Shown: piece after piece, positions 50,076-59,255 of the stretch
Position numbering within the stretch: the first letter of the stretch is position 1
Layout: the number at the start of each line of letters is the position of its first letter
Assembly (NCBI RefSeq): GCF_018449525.1
Contig: NZ_JAAVUS010000006.1
Coordinates: forward strand, 124,001 to 188,000
Source: Bradyrhizobium sp. dw_78
GTDB taxonomy: Bacteria; Pseudomonadota; Alphaproteobacteria; Rhizobiales; Xanthobacteraceae
Length of the DNA stretch: 64,000 bases
Reading direction: 5' to 3'
The notes under the pieces: generated by a model
The model's database searches: none
Seen by the model: the letters and a program-made list of their open reading frames with translations, nothing else
Told to the model about the DNA's origin: nothing
Translations under genes and position numbers: made by a program

Positions 50076-50106
50076 AAAAAGCCCCGGCTAAGGGCCGGGG
50101 CTTTTT
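50076..50106. terminator. Bidirectional intrinsic terminator
   Basis: AAAAAGCCCCGGC (50076-50088) pairs perfectly with 50094-50106 around TAAGG; each arm ends in a run of A or T, so it works from both sides, between the small membrane gene and csbD. Confidence 0.9.
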
Positions 50107-50119
50107 GTTCGCCAGCAAT

Positions 50120-50320
50120 CTATTTCAATGTCTTGAACCACGCATCGACATCTCTGCGGATCTGGTCCTTGGCGAAGCCGTAGCGCTGCTGCAGCTTGCC
50201 TTCGAGCTGCTCGCGCCGGCCCTCGATCACGTTGAGGTCGTCATCGGTGAGCTTGCCCCATTTTTCCTTGGCGGCGCCCTTGAACTGCTTCCAGTTTCCT
50301 TCAAACCGATTCCAATCCAT
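50120..50320 (-). CDS. CsbD-family stress protein
   Basis: A 66-residue hydrophilic protein of the CsbD family: MDWNRFEGNWKQFKGAAKEK, WGKLTDDDLNVIEGRREQLE and GKLQQRYGFAKDQI. Such proteins accumulate in general stress but their biochemical role is unknown. ATG 50320 is six bases after AAGGAG; the ATG at 50326 touches the ribosome site. An exact EcfG promoter lies 32 bases upstream, consistent with the family's stress role. Confidence 0.93.
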   Translation of the reverse strand: MDWNRFEGNWKQFKGAAKEKWGKLTDDDLNVIEGRREQLEGKLQQRYGFAKDQIRRDVDAWFKTLK

Positions 50321-50351
50321 CGCCATCTCCTTTTCAGGTGAGATGGTTTTC

Positions 50352-50376
50352 AACGGGCCGCGCCGCGGGACGTTCC
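50352..50376 (-). promoter_or_regulatory. EcfG promoter of the csbD gene
   Basis: On the minus strand GGAAC (50372-50376), 16 bases, CGTT (50352-50355): exact consensus close to the CsbD start. Confidence 0.85.
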
Positions 50377-50411
50377 GCGCTGCGGCATCGTGGCTTCGGC
50401 TGGGTTGGCGG

Positions 50412-52574
50412 TTAGCCCGCCGCCTTGGCTTCCCGGCGCCGCGCCGTCAGGATGAATTCGGTATAACCGTTCGGCTGCTCGCGTCCCTTGAAGATCAGGT
50501 CGCAGGCGGCTTTGAAGGCTGTGCCGTCGAACGAAGGCGCCATCGGCCGGTAGAGCGGATCGCCCTTGTTCTGGCCGTCGACCACGACCGCCATGCGCTT
50601 CAGCGATTCCATCACCTGGGCTTCGGTGATGATGCCCTGATGCAGCCAGTTGGCCAGATGCTGGCTCGAGATACGCAAGGTGGCGCGGTCTTCCATCAGG
50701 CCGACGTCGTGGATGTCGGGCACCTTGGAGCAGCCGACGCCCTGGTCGATCCAGCGCACGACATAGCCGAGAATGCCCTGGCAATTATTGTCGATCTCCT
50801 GCTTCACATCGTCGGGTGCCCAGTTCGATTGCGACACCGGAATGGTCAGGATGTCGGACAGCTTGGCGCGCGGGCCGCCCTTCTCCAGTTCCTGCTGCCG
50901 CGCCAGCACATTGACCTGGTGGTAATGCAGCGCGTGCAGCGTCGCCGCCGTCGGCGACGGCACCCAGGCGGTGGTGGCGCCGGCCTGCGGATGACCGACC
51001 TTCTGCACCAGCATGTCCGCCATCTTGTCGGGCGCGGCCCACATCCCCTTGCCGATCTGGGCATGGCCGGGCAGGCCGTCGACCAAGCCGGTATCGACGT
51101 TCCAGTCCTCATAGGCCTTGATCCAGGGCTGGCTCTTCATGTCGTTCTTGCGGATCATCGGACCCGCTTCCATCGAGGTATGGATCTCATCGCCGGTGCG
51201 GTCGAGGAAGCCGGTGTTGATGAACATGATGCGCTTCGAGGCGCGCTGGATGCAGGCCTTCAGGTTGACAGTGGTGCGGCGCTCCTCGTCCATGATGCCG
51301 ACCTTGATGGTGTTTTCCGGCAAGCCCAGCATCTGCTCGACGCGGCCGAACATTTCGCAGGTCAGCGTCACCTCGTCGGGGCCATGCATCTTCGGCTTGA
51401 CGATATAGACCGACCCGGTGCGGCTGTTGCGGGTCTTGCCTGCGCCCTTGAGATCGTGGATCGCGAGCAGGCCGGAGACGGCGGCGTCCAGGATGCCTTC
51501 CGGAATCTCCTCGCCCTTGTCGTCGAGCACGGCGTCGGTGAACATGTGATGGCCGACATTGCGCATCAACAGCAGGCTGCGGCCGTGCAATTTGAGTTCC
51601 TTGCCGTCCGGCGTCCTGTAGACGCGGTCGGGATTGAGCGCGCGGGTCAGCGTCTTGCCGCCCTTCTCGAAATCGGCCGACAGCGTGCCGTCCATCAGCC
51701 CCAGCGTGTTGCGATAGACCAGCACCTTGTCCTCGGCGTCGACCGTGGCGACGCTGTCTTCCATGTCGAGAATGGTGCTGACCGCGGATTCGATCACCAT
51801 GTCGGCGACGCCGGCGGAATCGTCCTTGCCGATCACGTGGCTGCGGTCGATCCTGACTTCGATATGCAGGCCGTTATTGACCAGCAGGATCGCGGAAGGC
51901 GCCGCCGCGTCGCCCAGGTAGCCGGCGAACTGTGCGCTATTTTTCAGCGCGGTGGCGTTGCCGCTCTTCAGTTTCACGGCAAGCTGGCCGGCGATGACGC
52001 TGTAGGAAGTGACATCGGTGTGGCTGCCGGTCGCCAGCGGCGCGGCCGAATCGAGCAAGGCCTTGGCCTTGGCGATCACCTTGTCGCCACGGGCCTTGTT
52101 GTAGCCCTTGCCGCCTTCGCCGGCTTCATGCGGGATCGCGTCGGTGCCATAGAAAGCGTCGTACAGGCTGCCCCAGCGCGCATTCGCGGCGTTCAGGGCG
52201 TAGCGCGCATTGGTGAGGGGGACGACCAGCTGCGGTCCGCAGATCTTGCCGATCTCTTCATCGACATTCGCCGTCTCGACCTTGTGGGTCACAGGCTCCG
52301 GCTGGAGATAGCCGATCTCCTTCAGGAACGCCGTATAGGCGTTGATGTCGAACGGCTTGCCCTTGTGGGCGCGATGCCAGTCGTCGATTTTTGCCTGCAA
52401 ATTGTCGCGGAAGGCGAGCAGTTCGCGATTTTTGGGGCCGAGATCGCGGAGGATGGCCGCAAGGCCGGCCCAGAACGCGTCGGGCGTGATCCCGGTCTTG
52501 GGACTCGCTTCCTTGGCGATGAAGTCGAACAAAACCGGGGCGATCTTCAATCCGTGAGCTTCGATACGCTTCAT
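50412..52574 (-). CDS. glcB: Malate synthase G
   Basis: Condenses glyoxylate with acetyl-CoA to malate in the glyoxylate cycle or glycolate use. The 720-residue length fits isoform G. Family landmarks: VPLTNARYALNAANARWGSL, VDAEDKVLVYRNTLGLMDG, PKMHGPDEVTLTCEMFGRVE, GIMDEERRTTVNLKACIQ, FINTGFLDRTGDEIHTSMEA and the C-terminal AWVPSPTAATLHALHYHQVN. ATG 52574 gives the normal N terminus (MKRIEAHGLKIAPVLFDF). It is a single gene; isocitrate lyase is not in the window. Confidence 0.97.
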   Translation of the reverse strand: MKRIEAHGLKIAPVLFDFIAKEASPKTGITPDAFWAGLAAILRDLGPKNRELLAFRDNLQAKIDDWHRAHKGKPFDINAYTAFLKEIGYLQPEPVTHKVETANVDEEIGKICGPQLVVPLTNARYALNAANARWGSLYDAFYGTDAIPHEAGEGGKGYNKARGDKVIAKAKALLDSAAPLATGSHTDVTSYSVIAGQLAVKLKSGNATALKNSAQFAGYLGDAAAPSAILLVNNGLHIEVRIDRSHVIGKDDSAGVADMVIESAVSTILDMEDSVATVDAEDKVLVYRNTLGLMDGTLSADFEKGGKTLTRALNPDRVYRTPDGKELKLHGRSLLLMRNVGHHMFTDAVLDDKGEEIPEGILDAAVSGLLAIHDLKGAGKTRNSRTGSVYIVKPKMHGPDEVTLTCEMFGRVEQMLGLPENTIKVGIMDEERRTTVNLKACIQRASKRIMFINTGFLDRTGDEIHTSMEAGPMIRKNDMKSQPWIKAYEDWNVDTGLVDGLPGHAQIGKGMWAAPDKMADMLVQKVGHPQAGATTAWVPSPTAATLHALHYHQVNVLARQQELEKGGPRAKLSDILTIPVSQSNWAPDDVKQEIDNNCQGILGYVVRWIDQGVGCSKVPDIHDVGLMEDRATLRISSQHLANWLHQGIITEAQVMESLKRMAVVVDGQNKGDPLYRPMAPSFDGTAFKAACDLIFKGREQPNGYTEFILTARRREAKAAG

Positions 52575-52845
52575 GATGGGCTTTTCTCGCGAGAAACCGC
52601 GGCCAGGCGCAGCTTGAGGGGACAAAATCACAGGGAACGCCGCCAATAGCGGCCTCGATCCCTTTTACCGCTAAAGCCAAGGCCGTGAGAAGGCCCCTGA
52701 CGGGCCTTCGATGCCCCTTAACATTCAATGCCCATCAAAAGGGCGTAAAGCCGGGACGCTCGTTGCGGCGATGGTCTGCTCCGGACTCACTTCACCTCTC
52801 CCGCAAGCGGGAAAAGGGAGCGCGTCTCCGATAGGCGCCGAAAAG

Positions 52846-54786
52846 TCAGATATTGGCGGCCAGGTCGGCCGGCTCGTCGAACAGGATGCCCGACCGGATC
52901 AGCATCCGCTCGATCTCCTCGATTGCCCCGGTAACCGAGCGGGTCGAGGTGTCGATGCTCAATTCGCTCGCCCGCGGCGGCTGGTAGTCATTGCCGATGC
53001 CGGTGAACGCGGGCAGCACGCCGGCGCGGGCCTTGGCGTAATGCCCCTTGGGATCGCGGCTCTCGCAGACTTCCGCCGGCGTCGCGACATAGATCTCGCG
53101 GAACGCGCTGTCTGCGATGCGGCGCGCCGCGGCGCGATCTTCGGCGGCCGGCGACACCGCGGCGACGATGGCGATATGTCCGTTGCGGGCGAGATGGGTG
53201 GCGACTTCCGCCAGCCGCCGGATGTTTTCGGAACGGTCCTTCGGCGCGAAGCCGAGGTCGTTGTTGAGACCGGCGCGCAGGGTGTCGCCGTCCAGAAGGA
53301 TCGGCGAGCCGCCGATGCCGAACAGCCGGCGCTCCAGCGCGCGCGCCAGCGTCGATTTTCCCGATGCCGGCAGGCCCGTGAGCCAGACCACCGCGCCATG
53401 ATGATGGTAGCGCGCCGAACGCTCGTCGGCACGCAGCGCGGATTCCACCGGCACGATATCGACCGGTATGGCGCGCTGTCCGGCATCGACCGACAGCACC
53501 AGGCCGCCGCCGGCGATCCGGCCATTGACCTCGATCACGAGGCGGCCGGTGCGCGGATTGTCTCGGTGCGGATCGGCGGCGACCGGCTGCGCCAGCGAGA
53601 GATCGATTTCGCCGACATGGTTGCGGGCGATCGACGCCGTTTCCTCGTTGGCGAGCTTGCCGGGGTCGACGGCCTTCTCGATCGCAACCACGGTGGCCCG
53701 CGTTTCCCTTGTGCCGAGGCGGATCAGGATCTGATCGCCCTTCGACAGCGGCTTGTCGTGCAGCCAGAAAATGCGCGCGCGAATTCGCCTGGTATCGCGC
53801 GGGCCCGATCCGGCATGCGCGATCACGTCGCCGCGCTCGATGAAGAGCTCGCGGTCGAGCGTGATGCCGACCGATCGTCCGGCGGTCTGTTTTCCCGTGA
53901 GCGGCGTAACCGGCCAGCTTTCGACGGTGCGGATCCTGGCGATCTTACCCGCGGGCATGATCACGATCTCGTCGCCGGCGGCAAGATGTCCGGATTCGAT
54001 GCGGCCGGCGACGATGCGGCGGTCGTCGAATTTGTAGATCGCCTGCACCGGCAGGCGTAACGCCATCTGTTCCAGCGGCCGGGCCGGTTCCAGCGCGTCG
54101 AGCGCCTCGACCACGGTCGGTCCGTCATACCATTGAATGTTCGTCGTATGCGCGGCAACGCCGTCGCCGTCGCGCGCCGAGATCGGAATGATCGCTTTCG
54201 GCGTGACGCCGAGGCCGGTCAGATGCGCTGAAATCTCGTCGCTGATTTCCTTGAAGCGGGCCGCGGCAAAACTGACCCGGTCCATCTTGTTGACGACCAC
54301 GACGACCTGTTTGACGCCGAGCAGATGCAGCAGATAGCCGTGACGTCTGGTCTGGTCGCGCACGCCTTCCAGCGCGTCGATGATCAGCACCGCGCCGTCC
54401 GCCTGCGAAGCGCCGGTGATCATGTTGCGCAGGAATTCGGCATGACCGGGCGCGTCGATCAGCACCACGTCGCGGGAGCGGGTGCGGAAGCGGATTTGCG
54501 TGGTGTCGATAGTGATGCCTTGGTCGCGCTCGGTCTGCAGCGCATCGAGCAGGAACGACCATTCGAACGGCATGCCGCGCCGGGCGCTGACCTCTTTCAG
54601 CATCTCCAGCTTGCCTTCGGGCAGGCTGCCGGTCTCGAACAACAGGCGGCCTACTAAAGTGGACTTGCCGTGGTCGACATGGCCGACGATGACGATGCGG
54701 ACCTGCGGCCGGGTAGTGCCGTTCGGCATCGCTGCTATCATGGTGGGGACGGGCGCACTCATCACACTGCTCAATTCGTCATTCAT
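52846..54786 (-). CDS. cysNC: Bifunctional sulfate adenylyltransferase subunit 1 / APS kinase
   Basis: A fusion of CysN (GTPase subunit of ATP sulfurylase) and CysC (adenylylsulfate kinase), 646 residues. CysN part: GHVDHGKST (35-43), DAPGHAEFLRNM, NKMDRV and beta-barrel domains to about 440. CysC part: LTGLPASGKSTLARALE, LDGDTLRAGLNNDLGF and RDPKGHYAKARAG. It drives APS formation with CysD and then phosphorylates APS to PAPS. The start follows the cysD stop by five bases. A fused NC protein is usual in Rhizobiales, where PAPS also serves sulfation. Confidence 0.96.
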   Translation of the reverse strand: MNDELSSVMSAPVPTMIAAMPNGTTRPQVRIVIVGHVDHGKSTLVGRLLFETGSLPEGKLEMLKEVSARRGMPFEWSFLLDALQTERDQGITIDTTQIRFRTRSRDVVLIDAPGHAEFLRNMITGASQADGAVLIIDALEGVRDQTRRHGYLLHLLGVKQVVVVVNKMDRVSFAAARFKEISDEISAHLTGLGVTPKAIIPISARDGDGVAAHTTNIQWYDGPTVVEALDALEPARPLEQMALRLPVQAIYKFDDRRIVAGRIESGHLAAGDEIVIMPAGKIARIRTVESWPVTPLTGKQTAGRSVGITLDRELFIERGDVIAHAGSGPRDTRRIRARIFWLHDKPLSKGDQILIRLGTRETRATVVAIEKAVDPGKLANEETASIARNHVGEIDLSLAQPVAADPHRDNPRTGRLVIEVNGRIAGGGLVLSVDAGQRAIPVDIVPVESALRADERSARYHHHGAVVWLTGLPASGKSTLARALERRLFGIGGSPILLDGDTLRAGLNNDLGFAPKDRSENIRRLAEVATHLARNGHIAIVAAVSPAAEDRAAARRIADSAFREIYVATPAEVCESRDPKGHYAKARAGVLPAFTGIGNDYQPPRASELSIDTSTRSVTGAIEEIERMLIRSGILFDEPADLAANI

Positions 54787-54791
54787 GCCGT

Positions 54792-55697
54792 TCAGAGATA
54801 GCCGGCGACGCGCAGCCGCTCGAAGGCGTCCTCGGTTTCGTGATCGAGCGCGCGTCCGGCGCGTTCGGGCACCTTTGTCAGCGCCAACTCGGTCAGGATT
54901 TCATCGACGCTGGAGGCCGATGACGCGATCGGAGAGGTGATGTCGGCATCGCCGAGCGAGCGATAGCGCTTGCCGTCCCTGGCCAGATAGAGCGGGATGA
55001 TCGGGATGTTCTCGCGCTTGGTGTAGGCCCAGATGTCGGCCTCGGTCCAATGCAGGATCGGATGGATGCGCAGATGCGCGCCCGGCGGCGGCGAGGCGTT
55101 GAACTGATCCCAGAATTCCGGCGGCTGGTCGCGCACGTCCCACTCGCCCTCGGTACCGCGCGGCGAGAACACGCGCTCCTTGGCGCGGGTCGCCTCCTCG
55201 TCGCGGCGAATGCCGGCGATCAGGCCGTCAAAACCATATTTGGTCAGCGCGAGCTTCAGCCCCTCGGTCTTGCGAGCGGCGGATCGCGCGGCCGGCGGCA
55301 GGGTCGGATCGACGGCGTCGATCGGCGGGCAGGGCTCTATCCTGAGATCGAGCTCCCATTCCTTGCCGTAGCGATCGCGAAACGCATACATCTCCGGAAA
55401 TTTCTTGCCGGTGTCGACATGCAGCGCGGGAAACGGCACGCGGCCGAAAAAAGCCTTGCGCGCCAGCCAGATCATGACGTTGGAATCCTTGCCCAGCGAC
55501 CACAGCAGCGCCAGCTTCTTCAGCCGGGCGAAAGCCTCGCGCAGAATGTAGATGCTCTGGGCCTCGAGCTCGTCGAGATGGTCCATCGAAGGCGCGGACA
55601 ATCGCCCTTCGCTCGGGGTGAATGGTGCTGAATTTGCTTCATTCTGGTTCGCATCAGGCAACCGGTCTCCGACTGAATCGTTATCGAGAAGATGCAT
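54792..55697 (-). CDS. cysD: Sulfate adenylyltransferase subunit 2
   Basis: CysD adenylates sulfate to APS with CysN. It belongs to the PP-loop ATP pyrophosphatase family: LLWSLGKDSNVMIWLARKAF (about 65-84), FPALHVDTGKKFPEM, GIRRDEEATRAKERVFSPRG and the C-terminal RSLGDADITSPIAS. With the first ATG it has 301 residues; the ATG at residue 38 (MDHLDELEAQSIYILREAF) corresponds to the common family start, so the leader may be untranslated. Upstream lies the divergent promoter region shared with cysG. Confidence 0.95.
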   Translation of the reverse strand: MHLLDNDSVGDRLPDANQNEANSAPFTPSEGRLSAPSMDHLDELEAQSIYILREAFARLKKLALLWSLGKDSNVMIWLARKAFFGRVPFPALHVDTGKKFPEMYAFRDRYGKEWELDLRIEPCPPIDAVDPTLPPAARSAARKTEGLKLALTKYGFDGLIAGIRRDEEATRAKERVFSPRGTEGEWDVRDQPPEFWDQFNASPPPGAHLRIHPILHWTEADIWAYTKRENIPIIPLYLARDGKRYRSLGDADITSPIASSASSVDEILTELALTKVPERAGRALDHETEDAFERLRVAGYL

Positions 55698-55839
55698 CTA
55701 TCGACTGAGGCCTCCGAAGGCGAAAATTCTACAGTTGCGCAGCAATCAAGAAGAAATAATTTTCCCTTTGCAGGCTTTTAAAGAGAGATATATAGAAAAT
55801 AATTCCAGTCAACCCCGAAAGCGGGGAAGAGAGTAGCGC
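55698..55839. promoter_or_regulatory. Divergent cysD / cysG control region
   Basis: This 142-base gap serves two divergent sulfur operons. It contains the AT-rich repeat GAAATAATTTTCC near 55752 and AGAAAATAATTCC near 55793, which could bind a CysB-type LysR regulator or mark the promoters. AT content is much higher than in the flanks. GGGAAGAGAGTAG leads into the cysG start. Confidence 0.55.
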
Positions 55840-57276
55840 ATGCGATTCCTGCCGGTATTTCTCGATCTGCAAAGCGGAGCGGTGCTGGTTGTTGGCGCCG
55901 GCGATCCGGTGCGGACGAAATTGCGCCTGCTGGCGGCGGCTGGCGCGCGCGTCCGCTGGTTTGCAACCGACGGCAACCGCGATCTCGGTTGGCTGGATGC
56001 AAAGGACGCCGCACATATCGAATGCGCGGACGGCGATCCCCTGAGCGCCGATCTTGGTGGCGTGATCGCGGTGGTGTGCGCGGGCGCCGGCGAGACCGGT
56101 CCGGCGATGTCGGTGCGGGCGAAAGCCGCCGGCCTGCCCGTGAATGTCATGGACGAGCTTGCGCATTCGACCTTCATTTTTCCCGCGATCGTCGATCGCG
56201 GCGACGTGGTGGTCGCGATCGGCACCGGCGGCGCCTCGCCGGTGGTAGCGCGCCGCGTACGCGAGCGGATCGAGGCGATGCTGCCGGCGCGCATCGGCGA
56301 TCTCGCCGGTTTTATCGGCCGCTGGCGCAAGCAGATTCACACGCGTATTCCCGAACTCGCTTTGCGCCGCCGCTTCTGGGAGCGCGTGGTCGACGGTCCG
56401 ATCGGCGCGCTGGTTCTCGCCGGCCGCGGCAACGAGGCCGAGCAGGCGCTGACGGAGATCGGCGATGCGTCGACCTTTGCCGGCGCCACGGCGTCGGGCG
56501 AAGCCGAGGGCCGGGTGACGCTGGTCGGCGCCGGTCCGGGCGATCCGGACCTGTTGACGATCAAGGCCTTGCGGGCGCTGCAGGATGCCGACGTCGTTTT
56601 TTACGATGAACTGGTCTCGCCTGAAATTCTCGACCGCGCGCGACGCGACGCGGCGCGCATCGCAGTCGGGCGACGGGTTGGAAAGCCCGGCATCGGCCAG
56701 CTGGCGATCAACAAATTGCTGATCGAGGCGGCGCGATCGGGACAGCGCGCGGTGCGGCTGAAGGGCGGCGATCCCCTTATCTTCGGCCGCGGCGGCGAGG
56801 AAATCGAGGCGCTGCGCAAGGCCGGCATTGCCTATTCGGTGGTGCCGGGAATTACCGCAGGCCTTGGCGCCGCCGCGCAATTCGAAGTGCCGCTGACATT
56901 TCGCCACGAGGCGCTGCGCATCACCTTTCTCACCGCGCATAAGGCCAGGGATGCCGAAGCCGTCGATTGGTCGACGCTGACCGACGAGAAGATGACCGTG
57001 GTCGTCTATATGGGCATGACCGCCGCCGTCTCGGTGCGTGCCGGGTTGCTCGCCGCGGGCCGCTCGCCGCAAACGCCGGTCGGCGTGTTCGCGCGCGTGA
57101 CATGGCTCGACGCGCAGGCCGCGGTTGGAACGCTGGACGAATTGCCCGGCCTGGTCGAACGCATCGACAACGGGCCCGCGATCCTCGTGATCGGCGACGT
57201 GGTCGCGCATTCCGCGCCGTGGAGCCGTCAAAACTTCAACCAGATGATCTCGAGAATGCTGGAAGCCGCCGAATGA
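55840..57276 (+). CDS. cysG: Siroheme synthase
   Basis: Trifunctional enzyme making siroheme, the cofactor of sulfite reductase, from uroporphyrinogen III. The N-terminal 200 residues form the dehydrogenase/ferrochelatase part (VLVVGAGDPVRTKLRLLAAA, STFIFPAIVDRGDVVVAIGT). The C-terminal part is the SAM uroporphyrinogen methyltransferase: VTLVGAGPGDPDLLTIKALR, YDELVSPEIL, RLKGGDPLIFGRGGEEIEAL and VVPGITAGLGAA. 478 residues, normal. The stop overlaps the next start (ATGA). Confidence 0.97.
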   Translation: MRFLPVFLDLQSGAVLVVGAGDPVRTKLRLLAAAGARVRWFATDGNRDLGWLDAKDAAHIECADGDPLSADLGGVIAVVCAGAGETGPAMSVRAKAAGLPVNVMDELAHSTFIFPAIVDRGDVVVAIGTGGASPVVARRVRERIEAMLPARIGDLAGFIGRWRKQIHTRIPELALRRRFWERVVDGPIGALVLAGRGNEAEQALTEIGDASTFAGATASGEAEGRVTLVGAGPGDPDLLTIKALRALQDADVVFYDELVSPEILDRARRDAARIAVGRRVGKPGIGQLAINKLLIEAARSGQRAVRLKGGDPLIFGRGGEEIEALRKAGIAYSVVPGITAGLGAAAQFEVPLTFRHEALRITFLTAHKARDAEAVDWSTLTDEKMTVVVYMGMTAAVSVRAGLLAAGRSPQTPVGVFARVTWLDAQAAVGTLDELPGLVERIDNGPAILVIGDVVAHSAPWSRQNFNQMISRMLEAAE

Positions 57277-57587
57277 CCTCTCCGCTGCAACAAAAAATCA
57301 AGATCACGGGGCCGTCGGTGGTGACCGCGAACCGCACCTGGGATGGCGTTGTGATCTACCGCACGGCCGCGAAGAACTGGACAACCGATCTGTCCGAAGC
57401 GGCGATTGTGCGTGAGGTAGACGAGGCGCGTGCGCTGCTGGCGGAAGCGGCGGCCGACGATCTCGGCGCCATCGGCGCCTATATCGCGCCGGTCGAAATC
57501 GGGGATGACGGCGCGATCGAGCCCGGCAATTTGCGTGAACAGATCCGGTCCGAAGGCCTCACCATCGGCCTTCCAGTGCCGGCATAA
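57273..57587 (+). CDS. DUF2849 protein of the sulfite reductase operon
   Basis: A 104-residue protein of the DUF2849 family (TGPSVVTANRTWDGVVIYRT and NWTTDLSEAAIVREVDEARA). Genes of this family sit almost always between cysG and the ferredoxin-type cysI in alphaproteobacteria, so a role in sulfite reductase function is likely though untested. Overlaps the cysG stop by four bases; cysI begins 12 bases later. Confidence 0.88.
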   Translation: MTSPLQQKIKITGPSVVTANRTWDGVVIYRTAAKNWTTDLSEAAIVREVDEARALLAEAAADDLGAIGAYIAPVEIGDDGAIEPGNLREQIRSEGLTIGLPVPA

Positions 57588-57599
57588 GGCTTAGCTCAC

Positions 57600-59255
57600 A
57601 TGTATGCATATGACGAACTCGACCGCACGCTCATCAATGAGCGTGTTTCAGAATTCCGCGATCAGGTCAGGCGCCGGCTGTCCGGCGAACTGAGCGAGGA
57701 CGAATTCAAGATGCTGCGGCTGCAGAACGGCGTCTATCTGCAATTGCACGCCTATATGTTCCGGGTGGCGATTCCCTACGGCACGCTGTCGTCGAAGCAG
57801 TTGCGGCAGCTGGCGCATGTGGCGCGGCGCTATGATCGCGGCTACGGGCATTTCACCACGCGGCAGAACATCCAGTTCAACTGGATCAAGCTGACCGATC
57901 TGCCGGACGCGCTGGCCGATCTCGCCGAGGTCGGCATCCACGCCATGCAGACCTCGGGCAACAACACCCGCAACGTCACCTCCGACCAGTGGGCGGGCGT
58001 CGCGCCCGGCGAGATCGAGGATCCCCGCATCTGGTCGGAATTGCTGCGGCAATACACCACGCTGCATCCGGAATTCTCGTTCCTGCCGCGCAAGTTCAAA
58101 TTTGCGATCACCGCTTCCGAGCACGACCGCGCCGCGATCAAGGTGCATGACATCGGCCTGCGCCTGCACAAGAATGCGCAAGGCGAGACCGGTTTCGAGG
58201 TGCTGGTCGGCGGTGGGCTCGGCCGCACGCCGTTCATCGGCAAGACCATCAAGCCGTTCGTCGCCGGGCGCGATCTCCTGAGCTATGTCGAGGCGATCCT
58301 GCGCGTCTACAACCAGTACGGCCGCCGCGACAATATCTACAAGGCGCGCATCAAGATCCTGGTGCATGAACTCGGGATCGAGAAGTTCGCGAAAGAGGTC
58401 GAGCAAGAGTGGTTGCAGATCCGCGACGGCGCGCTGGCGCTGGACGACGCCGTGATCGAGGAGGTCCGCTCGCGCTTCACCTATCCGGTGTACGAAAACC
58501 TTCCGAACTTGCCGGAAGAATTGAAGAAGGCCGCGCATGACCCGAAGTTCGAGGCGTGGCGCAAGAACTCGGTGTTTCCGCACAAGGTGCCCGGCTATGC
58601 GATCGTGACGCTGTCGCTGAAGCCGGTGGGCGGACCGCCCGGCGACGCCACCGCCGAGCAGATGGATGCGATCGCCGACCTTGCCGAGAAATATTCCTTT
58701 GGCGAGATTCGCGTCGGCCACGAGCAGAATCTGGCGCTGCCGCATGTCGCCAAACGCGACCTGCCGATGCTGTGGCGCGCGCTCGACAGGATCGGCGTCG
58801 CGACCCCGAACATCAATTTGGTTTCCGACATCATCGCCTGCCCGGGACTGGACTATTGCTCGCTCGCCAATGCGCGCTCGATCCCGATCGCGCAGGAGAT
58901 CACACGGCGCTTTGCCAATCACGAGACCGCCAATCTGATCGGGCGGCTGCACATCAATATCTCCGGCTGCATCAACGCCTGCGGCCACCACCATGTCGGC
59001 CATATCGGCATTCTCGGCGTCGAGAAGAACGGCGAGGAATTCTACCAGATCACGATCGGCGGCCGTGCCGACGAACATGCCGTCGTCGGCACCTTGATCG
59101 GCCCCGCCGTGCGCTATGGCGAGGTTGCCGACGTGATCGAGGATATCGTCGAGGCCTATCTGGCGCTGCGCGCGAACCCCGATGAATTGTTCATCGACAC
59201 CGTCAAGCGCCTCGGCGTCGAACCTTTCAGGGAGCGGGTCTATGCCACTCGTTAA
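57600..59255 (+). CDS. cysI: Sulfite reductase, ferredoxin-type hemoprotein
   Basis: Reduces sulfite to sulfide with six electrons at a siroheme-[4Fe-4S] centre. The 551-residue protein has two ferredoxin-like half domains and the metal ligands in IIACPGLDYCSLANAR and SGCINACGHHHVGHIG. RYDRGYGHFTTRQNIQFNWI is the substrate and cofactor region of the first half. No flavoprotein cysJ is present, so electrons probably come from ferredoxin or a separate reductase. It overlaps the DUF934 gene by 14 bases. Confidence 0.95.
   Translation: MYAYDELDRTLINERVSEFRDQVRRRLSGELSEDEFKMLRLQNGVYLQLHAYMFRVAIPYGTLSSKQLRQLAHVARRYDRGYGHFTTRQNIQFNWIKLTDLPDALADLAEVGIHAMQTSGNNTRNVTSDQWAGVAPGEIEDPRIWSELLRQYTTLHPEFSFLPRKFKFAITASEHDRAAIKVHDIGLRLHKNAQGETGFEVLVGGGLGRTPFIGKTIKPFVAGRDLLSYVEAILRVYNQYGRRDNIYKARIKILVHELGIEKFAKEVEQEWLQIRDGALALDDAVIEEVRSRFTYPVYENLPNLPEELKKAAHDPKFEAWRKNSVFPHKVPGYAIVTLSLKPVGGPPGDATAEQMDAIADLAEKYSFGEIRVGHEQNLALPHVAKRDLPMLWRALDRIGVATPNINLVSDIIACPGLDYCSLANARSIPIAQEITRRFANHETANLIGRLHINISGCINACGHHHVGHIGILGVEKNGEEFYQITIGGRADEHAVVGTLIGPAVRYGEVADVIEDIVEAYLALRANPDELFIDTVKRLGVEPFRERVYATR

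Noticed and set aside
50196..52649. An 817-codon open frame antisense to malate synthase
   Set aside because: It mirrors glcB codon for codon in high-GC DNA, has Arg/Asp/His-rich composition and no domain; glcB is unambiguous.
54792..55697. SLGKDS in CysD as a defective PP-loop (SGGKDS expected)
   Set aside because: From knowledge of the family, CysD proteins normally carry S[I/L]GKDS; it is not a defect.
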